From an uncultured Erysipelotrichaceae bacterium (lineage in GTDB: Bacteria > Bacillota_I > Bacilli_A > Erysipelotrichales > Coprobacillaceae): a DNA stretch of 64,000 nucleotides. The stretch is from assembly GCA_910588075.1 (NCBI GenBank), contig CAJUOS010000002.1:1-64000 (forward strand), written 5' to 3'. A program made the translations under genes and the position numbers. Below are positions 52,237-60,221 of this stretch, piece after piece. The notes under the pieces are model-generated. The model worked only from the letters and a program-made list of their open reading frames with translations. It searched no databases and was not told where the DNA came from. Each line of letters opens with the position of its first letter. Position 1 is the first letter of the stretch.

Positions 52237-52865
52237 TGAAAATTAATTATTATTTAATGCTTCAAGATGAATTAAAAAAAATAGGTGATACAAAGCCTTC
52301 CCTACTATTACATGTTTGTTGTGGACCATGTTCAAGTCATGTTATTAAAGAATTATGCCAATATTTTAATATAACAATATATTATTCTAATTCTAATATT
52401 TATCCTATTGAAGAGTATCAAAGAAGATTTCAAGAACTTCTTTACTTTATTGAGCAATTTAATCAAGATTTTCATCAACATATTCAAGTTATTGAAGATC
52501 CTTATAATCATAGTGAATGGATAAGTCATATGTATCCTCTTAAAGAATTTCCAGAAGGAAGTATAAGATGTAAATTATGTTATCATTTGAGAATGAGAAG
52601 AGCTTTTGATTATGCTAAAATTAATCATTATGATTATTGGACTACTGTTTTAAGTGTTTCACCTCATAAAAATAGTCAATGGATTAATGAGATTGGAGAC
52701 TCTTGGCAAAAGGAAAAACCAAAGTTCTTATATGCTGACTTTAAAAAGAATGATGGTTATTTAAAATCTACACAAATGACAAAACAATACAATATGTATC
52801 GACAAAACTATTGTGGTTGTATGTTTAGTTATGAAGAAATGTTAAAAAGAGAAAATCGAAAATGA
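52236..52865 (+). CDS. queH: epoxyqueuosine reductase QueH
   Basis: A 209-residue Fe-S protein for the last step of queuosine formation, reducing epoxyqueuosine in tRNA. It is the QueH type and unrelated to cobalamin-dependent QueG. Cys motifs are visible: LHVCCGPCSSH (residues about 25-35), CKLCYHLRM and YCGCMFS. The ATG overlaps the queA stop (TAATG). Its place in the operon completes a preQ1-to-Q route, while preQ1 synthesis genes (queCDEF) are not in the window. Confidence 0.93.
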   Translation: MKINYYLMLQDELKKIGDTKPSLLLHVCCGPCSSHVIKELCQYFNITIYYSNSNIYPIEEYQRRFQELLYFIEQFNQDFHQHIQVIEDPYNHSEWISHMYPLKEFPEGSIRCKLCYHLRMRRAFDYAKINHYDYWTTVLSVSPHKNSQWINEIGDSWQKEKPKFLYADFKKNDGYLKSTQMTKQYNMYRQNYCGCMFSYEEMLKRENRK

Positions 52866-52880
52866 TCTTCTCTTTTTTTT
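52844..52880 (+). terminator. terminator of the queuosine operon
   Basis: AAAGAGAA and TTCTCTTT pair around the queH stop codon, followed by more T. It also abuts the stop of the convergent deacetylase gene. Confidence 0.75.
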
Positions 52881-53631
52881 ATTGATAATTTCTAAAGTCT
52901 ACTAACTCTATATTATTTTCTTGAATCCACTGTTTTAACCACTGACTACATAAGAACTCACATTCCATAGTTCTTATTAAAGTATAAGATGAATGAGTTA
53001 ATATATATTGGTCTAAATATCCTGGATGAAAAACAGCAACTGCACATGGATTATCCTTAACAATATCTAAATGTTTATTCATAAATACTTTAGGATCATA
53101 TAATCCTTTTTCATCAAGTGATGCAAAAGGAAAACCAACAACTCCATTTTGTTTTTCCCATTCTTTATCCATAATTGGATTTTCAAAAAATAAATCATGT
53201 TTTTTAGCTACATTCTTTAAAGCAATAAAGAAATTTTTTGAGAATACTGCATGTCCTTCAAAATAATCAGGTTTCTTTCCAGTTATTTCTATAAACCTTT
53301 GAAGTTGTGCTTCTATCTCCATTTCACATTCTTTAACATTAATAGTATCTTCTTTTCTTTGTCTTATATCTTTGCTTGTGCAAAAGTCTCCATTCTCTTG
53401 TACTAATGAAGGAATAAGCTCTACTTGACTTAATGGCTTTCCTGCACAAATATTAGCATGTAATCCTAATGCAATATCACAATCTTTAATAAGATTATAA
53501 CCATGTTGAGTTGCTTCCATGTTAGTCATCATTCCAACACTTGTAATAACTCCATCTTTAATTGCTTTATAAATACCACAATTAACTCCTTCACTAAACC
53601 CTAAATCATCTGCTCTCATAATTAATTTCAT
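52879..53631 (-). CDS. ChbG/YdjC-family carbohydrate deacetylase
   Basis: A 250-residue metal-dependent deacetylase acting on oligosaccharides such as chito-oligomers. Seen: MRADDLGFSEGVN with the metal-binding Asp (residues about 5-17), LGLHANICAGKPLS, YFEGHAVFSK and a C-terminal VFHPGYLD. The ATG at 53631 follows AAGGAG at 9 bases; an upstream TTG at 53640 overlaps the site. It is monocistronic. A TATAAT lies about 25 bases upstream of the binding site. Confidence 0.88.
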   Translation of the reverse strand: MKLIMRADDLGFSEGVNCGIYKAIKDGVITSVGMMTNMEATQHGYNLIKDCDIALGLHANICAGKPLSQVELIPSLVQENGDFCTSKDIRQRKEDTINVKECEMEIEAQLQRFIEITGKKPDYFEGHAVFSKNFFIALKNVAKKHDLFFENPIMDKEWEKQNGVVGFPFASLDEKGLYDPKVFMNKHLDIVKDNPCAVAVFHPGYLDQYILTHSSYTLIRTMECEFLCSQWLKQWIQENNIELVDFRNYQ

Positions 53632-53672
53632 ATGTATCAACTCCTTGATATCATTATATCATTCTTAATAAT

Positions 53673-53724
53673 AAAAAAAAGCTGAACAAATCAACTTTTT
53701 AAAAAGTTATTTTTGTTACAGCTT
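53673..53724 (-). terminator. terminator of the Lrp/aminotransferase operon
   Basis: A long two-part stem: AAGCTGTAACAAA with TTTGTTCAGCTT, and an inner AACTTTTT with AAAAAGTT, followed by eight T on the minus strand. Confidence 0.8.
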
Positions 53725-54891
53725 CTTGTTTAATTTTTCTATAAATAGTTTTATTTTTTCTGTTGCTATTTTTAATTCTTCAATACTATATGCATAAGAA
53801 ACACGTATGAAACCTTCTCCAGCTGGTCCAAATGCAGTTCCAGGTACACATGCTACTTTTTGATCATCTAAAAGTTGTTCACAAAATTCATCAGATGTTA
53901 ACCCTGTTGATTTGATACAAGGAAATACATAAAATGCTCCTTGTGGCTTAAATGTTTCAAGTCCCATATCATTGAATGCTTTTACACAGAAGTTTCTTCT
54001 AGTCATATATGAATCTCTCATGTCTTCTACTTCTTCTTGACAATGTTTCAACCCTTCTAACGCACCATATTGAGCAGCTGAAGGTGCTGACATTATAATA
54101 TATTGATGAATCTTTGTCATCATTTTTGAAAAGAATTCATTAGATAAAACATATCCTAATCTCCATCCAGTCATTGCAAAAGCTTTAGAAAATCCACTAA
54201 TAATAATACATTGATCCTTAATTTCATCAAATGAAGCAATAGAACAAAATTCATCTTCATAACTTAATTCAGCATATATTTCATCAGCAATAACAATAAT
54301 TCCTGATTCTTTAATAATAGGAACAATTTTTTGATAATCTTCTCTTGTCATAAATCCTCCAGTTGGATTAGAAGGATAATTCAAAATAATAGCTTTTGTC
54401 TTTTGTGTAATAGCTGATTTTAATAATTCAGGTGTAAGTTTAAATTGATCTTCATGTCTCAATGTAATAGGTACAACTATTCCCCCAGACAATTCTACCC
54501 CAGGAGTATATGCAACATATCCAGGATCTAATACAATGACTTCATCACCTGGATTGACTAATGTTCTTAAAGCAATATCTATACCTTCTGAACCCCCGAC
54601 TGTTATAATACACTCCTTTTCTGGATTATATGAAACTTGAAATCTTCTTTGATAATATTGACAAATTTCTTCTCTTAATTCTAATAATCCACGATTAGCT
54701 GTATAAAAGGTTTTACCCTTTTCAATAGAATATATTGCAGCTTCTCTAATTGTCCAAGGTGTTGTAAAATCAGGCTCTCCTACTCCCAAAGAAATAACAC
54801 CTTCCATTTGTGAAGCCAAATCAAAAAACTTTCTAATTCCACTTGGTTTTATAATTTTTGCACGATTACTTATCTTATCTTCATAATTCAT
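53716..54891 (-). CDS. pyridoxal phosphate aminotransferase, class I/II
   Basis: A 391-residue PLP enzyme of the aspartate/aromatic aminotransferase subgroup I. PLP-binding lysine is in SGFSKAFAMTGWRLGY (residues about 230-245), with NYPSNPTGG (about 168-176) and VADEIYAEL. It transfers amino groups between an amino acid and a 2-oxo acid; exact substrate is unresolved. It starts one base after the Lrp gene ends, a conserved pairing in which the regulator probably senses the amino acid concerned. Confidence 0.92.
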   Translation of the reverse strand: MNYEDKISNRAKIIKPSGIRKFFDLASQMEGVISLGVGEPDFTTPWTIREAAIYSIEKGKTFYTANRGLLELREEICQYYQRRFQVSYNPEKECIITVGGSEGIDIALRTLVNPGDEVIVLDPGYVAYTPGVELSGGIVVPITLRHEDQFKLTPELLKSAITQKTKAIILNYPSNPTGGFMTREDYQKIVPIIKESGIIVIADEIYAELSYEDEFCSIASFDEIKDQCIIISGFSKAFAMTGWRLGYVLSNEFFSKMMTKIHQYIIMSAPSAAQYGALEGLKHCQEEVEDMRDSYMTRRNFCVKAFNDMGLETFKPQGAFYVFPCIKSTGLTSDEFCEQLLDDQKVACVPGTAFGPAGEGFIRVSYAYSIEELKIATEKIKLFIEKLNKKL

Positions 54892-54892
54892 A

Positions 54893-55384
54893 TTATGGAG
54901 TCACCACCAATCTATCATTTTTTCCATCTTCATCTTCAATTAAAATAACACCATTATTCTTATATTGTTTTAATACAAAATAAGTTGATGTTCCTGTTAC
55001 TCCATCTAAACATGCTAATTTACTAGCAACAAAATGAGCAACCTCTTGCATTGTCTTTCCTTTAACAATAGCCATAAATTCAAAACTTCCACTTAATAAA
55101 TAAACCGTATCAACTTCACTAAATTTATAAATATGACTTGCAATACGATCATAACCATAATCTCTTTCAGGACTTGCATTAATTTGAATCAATGCTGTTA
55201 CAATTTCTGTACTTGTACGATCCCAATTTACAATTGTATGATAACCACAAATGACTTTCTCTTGTTCTAATTCTGTTAATCTTTGAATAATATCATCTTT
55301 TGATTCATCTAAGGCGGCCGCTAGGTCAGTAATCTTCATCCTTGCATTTTTTTGTAATAATTTCAATAATAACTTATCTTCCAT
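54893..55384 (-). CDS. Lrp/AsnC family transcriptional regulator
   Basis: A 163-residue regulator: winged HTH (residues about 4-50, LLKLLQKNARMKITDLAAALDESKDDIIQRLTELE) and a RAM-type ligand-binding domain (about 65-150). The ATG at 55384 follows AAAAGGAGAG. It forms an operon with the aminotransferase and likely regulates it in response to an amino acid. A NotI-type GCGGCCGC stretch inside the HTH (55314-55321) encodes AAA and is only a local GC cluster. Confidence 0.9.
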   Translation of the reverse strand: MEDKLLLKLLQKNARMKITDLAAALDESKDDIIQRLTELEQEKVICGYHTIVNWDRTSTEIVTALIQINASPERDYGYDRIASHIYKFSEVDTVYLLSGSFEFMAIVKGKTMQEVAHFVASKLACLDGVTGTSTYFVLKQYKNNGVILIEDEDGKNDRLVVTP

Positions 55385-55524
55385 AACGATCTCTCCTTTT
55401 TTATATGTTACCATTGTATTACAAATTAACCCATTAGAAAAGTATTAATTTATTTTTTTATAGAAATCAATATTCGCAAATAAATGATGAATATGCTAAA
55501 ATAAATATATAAGGAGGTTTATAT

Positions 55525-56556
55525 ATGAAGATATTTTATGTTTCTAGTTATGGAAAAAATGATGATAAAGGAATTTATATTCTTAAATTTGATAAAGAAA
55601 CACTCCAAATGAAGTTAATACAACAAATTGTTACAAGAGATTATCCATCTTATATGATTACAAAAGATCACATTTTATATATTGCATATAAAAATGCAAG
55701 TTCTCATAATGATGGTGGAGGACTGGGAAGTTTCTCAATTTATCAAGATGAACTTATTCTTAACAATAATTACAGTTCTAGTGGAAGATCTTATACACAC
55801 TTATGTGTGGCTGATAATCAAAGATATATTTTTGCAGCTAACTATCATATAGGTGCAACAGCTTCATATGAATTAGAAAATAAAATTATTACCCAAAAAA
55901 TAAGTGCCATTAGACATAAAGGTCTTGGTCCTGACTTATTAAAGCGTCAAACAAGTCCTCATGCTCATTGTGTAGGAATTACACCTGACAAACAATTTGT
56001 CTATTCTGTTGATCTTGGTGCAGATAAAGTTGTTATGTATCGCTATCATCAAGGTGTATTAATGGAGGATACAGATTTTACTTTAAATATATTACCTGGT
56101 TCTGGTCCTCGTCATATGATTTTTTCTCAAGATGGGAAATTTGCATATCTTGTTAATGAGATTGCTAATAATATTATGGTTTTTAAGTATAATGAAGGTC
56201 GTTTTAGCTTAATTCAAGCTATTCACTGTATTCCTCGTCATTTTAAAGGATTTTCTAGTGCTTCAGCTATTCGTATGACATCAACTGGAGAACATTTATT
56301 TGTATCTAATCGTGGTCATAATAGTATTGCTATGTATCGTGTTAATAAAGAAACTGGTAAAATATCTCTTTTATATATGGTCCATACTGGTAAAGATCCT
56401 AGAGATTTTAATATTTTAGATGATCAATATCTCATTGTTGGATGTCAAGGTGATAATAAATTACAAGTTCTCACTTTTGATGAACAGAATGAAAAATTAT
56501 TATTAAGTGATTCTGAATTAGAAATTCCTTCACCTGTTTGTATAGCTTTTGAATAA
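55525..56556 (+). CDS. 6-phosphogluconolactonase-like beta-propeller (lactonase) protein
   Basis: A 343-residue seven-bladed beta-propeller of the YbhE/lactonase family (PF10282). Family motifs are seen: SPHAHCVGITPDKQFVYSVDLGADKV (residues about 147-172), GSGPRHMIFS and FVSNRGHNSIAMY. It hydrolyses 6-phosphogluconolactone or a related lactone. AAGGAGG precedes the ATG. It is monocistronic, divergent from the Lrp operon, with a terminator fused to its stop. Confidence 0.88.
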   Translation: MKIFYVSSYGKNDDKGIYILKFDKETLQMKLIQQIVTRDYPSYMITKDHILYIAYKNASSHNDGGGLGSFSIYQDELILNNNYSSSGRSYTHLCVADNQRYIFAANYHIGATASYELENKIITQKISAIRHKGLGPDLLKRQTSPHAHCVGITPDKQFVYSVDLGADKVVMYRYHQGVLMEDTDFTLNILPGSGPRHMIFSQDGKFAYLVNEIANNIMVFKYNEGRFSLIQAIHCIPRHFKGFSSASAIRMTSTGEHLFVSNRGHNSIAMYRVNKETGKISLLYMVHTGKDPRDFNILDDQYLIVGCQGDNKLQVLTFDEQNEKLLLSDSELEIPSPVCIAFE

Positions 56557-56578
56557 GGACAATTATTTGTCCTTTTTT
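56555..56578 (+). terminator. terminator of the lactonase gene
   Basis: AAGGACAA, 4 bases, TTGTCCTT, then more T. The stem includes the stop codon. Confidence 0.88.
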
Positions 56579-56625
56579 CCAATAAAAACATGATTACTTT
56601 ATTCTAGTAAAAGAGGTGAAGTATT

Positions 56626-57123
56626 GTGAAGTTAGAAAAACTATTAATAAAACTAACAGAAAAAGATGAAGATGCTTTTAATGAATTTTATAATGATTAT
56701 GCCAGACTTATTTTCACAATTGCCTTTTCTATATTAAAAGATGATGAAGCTAATGATGTTGTTCAAAATGTTTGTATGAAATTAACTTCTTTATCTTTAA
56801 AATCATTACCTCATACAAATGCTAAATCTTGGCTTTATTCTCTTATTAGAAATGAATCATATCTTTTATATAAAAAGAAAAAAAGAGAAACTCATATTGA
56901 TTTTATTGAAATATCTAATGATGAAATCAATCAAATAAATGATAAATTATTTATAGAACAATGTTTTCAATTATTAAATCATCAAGAAAAAGAGGTTATG
57001 ATGTTTAAATTAAATGGTTTTAAATTTAGAGAGATTAGTCAATTTATTCATAAACCTACAAATACTTGTATTTGGTTATATCATCAAGCTATTCAAAAGA
57101 TAAGGAGGAATATTGATGGATAG
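56626..57123 (+). CDS. ECF-type RNA polymerase sigma factor
   Basis: A 165-residue sigma factor with only regions 2 and 4. Region 2 (residues about 12-75) has AFNEFYNDYARLIFTIAFSILKDDEANDVVQNV; region 4 (about 110-160) has LLNHQEKEVMMFKLNGFKFREISQFI and a loosely matching second helix. GTG start with AGAGGTG 9 bases upstream. It overlaps the next gene by 8 bases, typical for a sigma/anti-sigma pair. The regulon is unknown. Confidence 0.85.
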   Translation: MKLEKLLIKLTEKDEDAFNEFYNDYARLIFTIAFSILKDDEANDVVQNVCMKLTSLSLKSLPHTNAKSWLYSLIRNESYLLYKKKKRETHIDFIEISNDEINQINDKLFIEQCFQLLNHQEKEVMMFKLNGFKFREISQFIHKPTNTCIWLYHQAIQKIRRNIDG

Positions 57124-57502
57124 AAAAATATTAAAGAAAATGAATAAAGATATTGATTTCTATTATATCTATCAAAAAGATGAACTTAAAGATAAGCTTC
57201 ATATTCAAAAAAAGAATAAAACATTTTTTATTCCTAAACTGATTTTAGCAATATCTATTTGTGTTTGTATTTATTGTTATCAAATAAAACAACCTCATAT
57301 AGAAACAATAACAATTCCTCAATATATTATTATGCCTCGAAATAATTCAGAATACCACAAAGAATCTACTCAAAAAATAATAGAAAACAAATTAAATAAT
57401 ATTATTATTCAATTTGAACAATATCAATATATTGATATTTATATATTATGCAGTTTTAATATTATCATTATTTCTTATATCTTTTATAAAAAACACCAAT
57501 AA
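57116..57502 (+). CDS. putative anti-sigma factor, membrane protein
   Basis: A 128-residue protein with a basic cytosolic N-terminus (about 1-38), one predicted membrane helix (about 39-59), an external segment and a second C-terminal helix (about 106-124). It shows no sequence match to a known anti-sigma domain. Its overlap with the sigma gene and topology suggest it holds the sigma factor at the membrane. AAGGAGG lies 7 bases before the ATG at 57116. Confidence 0.6.
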   Translation: MDRKILKKMNKDIDFYYIYQKDELKDKLHIQKKNKTFFIPKLILAISICVCIYCYQIKQPHIETITIPQYIIMPRNNSEYHKESTQKIIENKLNNIIIQFEQYQYIDIYILCSFNIIIISYIFYKKHQ

Positions 57503-57545
57503 ATAATATATTTTATACATCATGTCTTATGAAAGGATGATGAAA

Positions 57546-57944
57546 ATGAAAATATTAAAATGTAGTATTATATTTATAATGTTATTAGCTGGTTATGGTT
57601 ATTTTGAAAATGTTGCAAGCACTACTCAGTATCAAAATGAAGTGCCAAAAATAGAAAAAACCAAACAAAAGAATTGGAAATATTATCAAGAATATTCTAA
57701 TATATTTGAAGGAGCTTCAAGGAAATGTGGTAACTCTGATACATATTATTTTGAAAATGTAGAAGTTATTGACATTAATAGAGAAAATAATAGATTATTT
57801 GTTACTTTAAGAAACCATGAAAATAAGAGATATTCTGCTTTTATTCAATATAAACAACTTCCAAATCTTATTCCTAAAAAAATTGATGTTGTTGTCAGTT
57901 CATTTGTTAAACAATCATTGCCTCCTATATTATATAAACAATAA
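57546..57944 (+). CDS. exported protein of the sigma cassette, unknown function
   Basis: A 132-residue protein with an N-terminal signal peptide (KILKCSIIFIMLLAGYGYF, residues about 2-20) and no lipobox Cys. The mature part is beta-rich with two Cys at most. No family is recognised. The ATG at 57546 is chosen because AAAGGA lies 8 bases before it. It is the third gene of the sigma cassette and could be a stress sensor or a substrate of the sigma response. Confidence 0.6.
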   Translation: MKILKCSIIFIMLLAGYGYFENVASTTQYQNEVPKIEKTKQKNWKYYQEYSNIFEGASRKCGNSDTYYFENVEVIDINRENNRLFVTLRNHENKRYSAFIQYKQLPNLIPKKIDVVVSSFVKQSLPPILYKQ

Positions 57945-57966
57945 TTCTATTATGATGAATGTAAAC

Positions 57967-57990
57967 AAAAAAGGCACACTTGCCTTTTTT
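57967..57990. terminator. bidirectional terminator
   Basis: AAAAAAGGCA, 4 bases, TGCCTTTTTT: perfect 10-bp stem with T runs on both strands, between the sigma cassette and the convergent HAD gene. Confidence 0.92.
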
Positions 57991-58624
57991 ATATTTTCAT
58001 ATCTTTAAATGTATAATAACTTTCATCAGCTATATCTTTTATCGTTTCCCAATCGTTATCATTAAATTTATCATATATTGCTTTCACATAAAAACCTGCT
58101 TTTTTAGCTGTTTTTATAGCATATAAGGCATCTTCTACAATAATACATTCTGTTGGTTTTAACCCCATTCTTTTAGCTACTTCAATATAACTTTGAGGAT
58201 TTGTTTTTGTCAAACAAATTTCATAACAAGCATAAACATCATCAAAATATTTTAAAATCCCTAGTCTTTGAAATGCTTTCTTGGCTAGTGATGAATCACT
58301 TGCTGTTAAAACACACATCTTATAATGACTATCTTGGCATTTTTGTAAAAAATCTTTTACTCCTTCTTTTAAAAGTATTTCATGCTCATATTTATCTTTA
58401 ATAATATTTTTAATATCTTTCACTATTTCTTCATTTGTCTTGTTTAAATGAAATTGATTATTCATATATTCTGCACCTTCGAGTAATTCTAAGTGAGCAA
58501 GTTTATCATCCAAATCTGGATCAGTATCTAAACCCAAACTTTCTAAATATCTATTTCCAATATTATGCCATGCTTTGATAGAATCTAATAAAGTTCCATC
58601 CATGTCAAAAATATATCCTTTCAT
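57989..58624 (-). CDS. HAD family phosphatase (beta-phosphoglucomutase-like)
   Basis: A 211-residue HAD hydrolase with a helical cap. Motif I is DMDGTLLDS (residues about 7-15), motif II TASDSS (about 107-112), motif III lysine in CLTKTNP and motif IV IIVEDALYAI (about 166-175). Members act on sugar phosphates or nucleotides; the substrate is unknown. AGGAGG precedes the ATG. Its stop lies within the bidirectional terminator. Confidence 0.88.
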   Translation of the reverse strand: MKGYIFDMDGTLLDSIKAWHNIGNRYLESLGLDTDPDLDDKLAHLELLEGAEYMNNQFHLNKTNEEIVKDIKNIIKDKYEHEILLKEGVKDFLQKCQDSHYKMCVLTASDSSLAKKAFQRLGILKYFDDVYACYEICLTKTNPQSYIEVAKRMGLKPTECIIVEDALYAIKTAKKAGFYVKAIYDKFNDNDWETIKDIADESYYTFKDMKI

Positions 58625-58640
58625 TTATCTTTCCTCCTAC

Positions 58641-58664
58641 AAAAACAAACCACTTTCGTGGTTT
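58641..58664 (-). terminator. terminator of the ParB/Noc gene
   Basis: AAACCAC, 4 bases, GTGGTTT, followed by a T-rich tail on the minus strand. It overlaps the ParB/Noc stop. Confidence 0.8.
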
Positions 58665-59430
58665 ATTTTTTCATTTTGATTGTATAAACAATTTCCTCTT
58701 CACTATCTTTTGTTTCTAAACTAATAGATACTCCTGTTTGTTCTATCATTTGAATTGCTTGATCTAATGTATTCAAAGCTATTTTTAAATTTTGAGAGAT
58801 TTTTTTTGTTTTTGACTTTTTAGGCTTTATTTCTGTTTTACTTTTAATTTTTTGTTCTGTTTGCTCAACATTCCACCCTTTAGCTAAAATTTCTCTTAAC
58901 ATATTATTTTGTTGGCTTGTTGTATTAAGTTTCAATAAAGCTCTTGCATGCCTTTCTGTAATATCTCTTCTTCTAACTGCTTCTTGTACAGTCATTGGTA
59001 ATTGTAATAATCTTAATTTATTGGCAATTGTTGATTGTTTTTTACCTACACGCTTTGCTAATTGTTCTTGTGTTAAATCTTGTGTATCTAATAATTGTTG
59101 ATATGCCAATGCTTCTTCTATTGGTGAAAGATTTTCTCTTTGAATATTCTCAACAATAGCAGCCGTGGCAGTTTCTTTTTCATCTAATTTTTGCACAATA
59201 CAAGGAACTTCATTAATATTAGCAAGTTTACATGCTCTATAACGACGTTCTCCTACTACAATTTGATATTTTCCATTATAAGGTCTAACTACAATTGGTT
59301 GTAATAAACCATTTTGTTGAATTGATACTGCAAGTTCTTGAATTTTTTCTTTTTCAAAGTGTGTTCTTGGTTGTTTTTCATTAGCAACAATATTATGAAT
59401 ATCTATAAATTTATATATAGGTTCTTTCAC
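58663..59430 (-). CDS. ParB/Noc family chromosome protein
   Basis: A 255-residue ParB-like DNA-binding CTPase. The N-terminal ParB domain (residues about 10-100) has QPRTHFEKEKIQELAVSIQQNGLLQPI and the arginine-rich GERRYRACKLA. The HTH follows (DLTQEQLAKRVGKKQSTIANKLRLLQLP). Its place directly after rsmG is that of noc (nucleoid occlusion), and no parA is adjacent. The typical N-terminal amphipathic Noc helix is not obvious. The GTG at 59430 follows GAGGAG; an earlier GTG at 59445 has no such site. Confidence 0.85.
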   Translation of the reverse strand: MKEPIYKFIDIHNIVANEKQPRTHFEKEKIQELAVSIQQNGLLQPIVVRPYNGKYQIVVGERRYRACKLANINEVPCIVQKLDEKETATAAIVENIQRENLSPIEEALAYQQLLDTQDLTQEQLAKRVGKKQSTIANKLRLLQLPMTVQEAVRRRDITERHARALLKLNTTSQQNNMLREILAKGWNVEQTEQKIKSKTEIKPKKSKTKKISQNLKIALNTLDQAIQMIEQTGVSISLETKDSEEEIVYTIKMKK

Positions 59431-59472
59431 TTTATCACTCCTCACTTCGTTTCATATTATATCATTTTTTGT

Positions 59473-59508
59473 TGTAAAACAAAAGAGACAGATAATAATC
59501 TGCTCTTT
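59473..59508 (-). terminator. terminator between rsmG and ParB/Noc
   Basis: AAAGAGCAGAT pairs with ATCTGTCTCTTT (one bulge), then a T-rich tail, just after the rsmG stop. Confidence 0.65.
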
Positions 59509-60211
59509 ATAAAGGTTTCTTTTTTATCTTTCCAAATTGTCTGGGATATTTTATAGGTGTATCTTTTTGTTTATGAATATAAATATTACAACGATGATCA
59601 TTTTCATCTGTTAATGTAAAATCAACTTCTTTAACAACTTTTCCACCTAAGGTTTCAATTCCTTTTTTAGCTTCTAATAATTCTTCTTTTGCTTTTAAAC
59701 CTTTTAATGTTATAAAATATCCATTCTTTTTTACTAATGGTAAACAAAGTTCATCTAGTATATTCAATCTTGCAACTGCTCTAGCTGTTACAAGATCAAA
59801 TGATTGTCTATGTTCTTTGGCATATTCTTCTGCTCTAGCACTAATGGCTTCTACATTCTTCAATTCTAAAACTTGAATAAGTTGTTTTAAAAATGTAATG
59901 CGTTTTGTAAGTGAATCTACAATTGTAATTTTTAAATCAGGATAAACTATTTTTAGAGGAATAGAAGGAAATCCTGCTCCTGCTCCAATATCACATAATG
60001 ATTGTGTATCTAAAGTATAATCAAATGAAATTGTTAATGAATCATAAAAATGTTTTAAATAAACATCTTCCTTTTCAGTAATAGCTGTAAGATTCATTTT
60101 TTCATTCCATTCTATTAATGTTTGATAATAAAGTTCAAATTGTTTAATTTGTTTATCTGATAAAGTAATTCCTTTACTTTCTAATACTTGTATAAATTCT
60201 TCTTGATTCAT
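59507..60211 (-). CDS. rsmG: 16S rRNA (guanine-527-N7)-methyltransferase
   Basis: A 234-residue SAM-dependent methyltransferase. Seen: KMNLTAITEKEDVYLKHFYDSL (residues about 39-60), the SAM motif LCDIGAGAGFPSIPLKI (about 74-90) and TARAVARLNILDEL (about 141-154). It methylates G527 of 16S rRNA. It begins 10 bases after mnmG ends, the conserved gidA-gidB order near the chromosome origin. Confidence 0.95.
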   Translation of the reverse strand: MNQEEFIQVLESKGITLSDKQIKQFELYYQTLIEWNEKMNLTAITEKEDVYLKHFYDSLTISFDYTLDTQSLCDIGAGAGFPSIPLKIVYPDLKITIVDSLTKRITFLKQLIQVLELKNVEAISARAEEYAKEHRQSFDLVTARAVARLNILDELCLPLVKKNGYFITLKGLKAKEELLEAKKGIETLGGKVVKEVDFTLTDENDHRCNIYIHKQKDTPIKYPRQFGKIKKKPL

Positions 60212-60221
60212 ATTGTCCTCT

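Noticed and set aside
55314..55321. NotI-type GCGGCCGC in AT-rich DNA, possibly a cloning scar
   Set aside because: It is in frame within an intact Lrp HTH and encodes alanines that fit the family.
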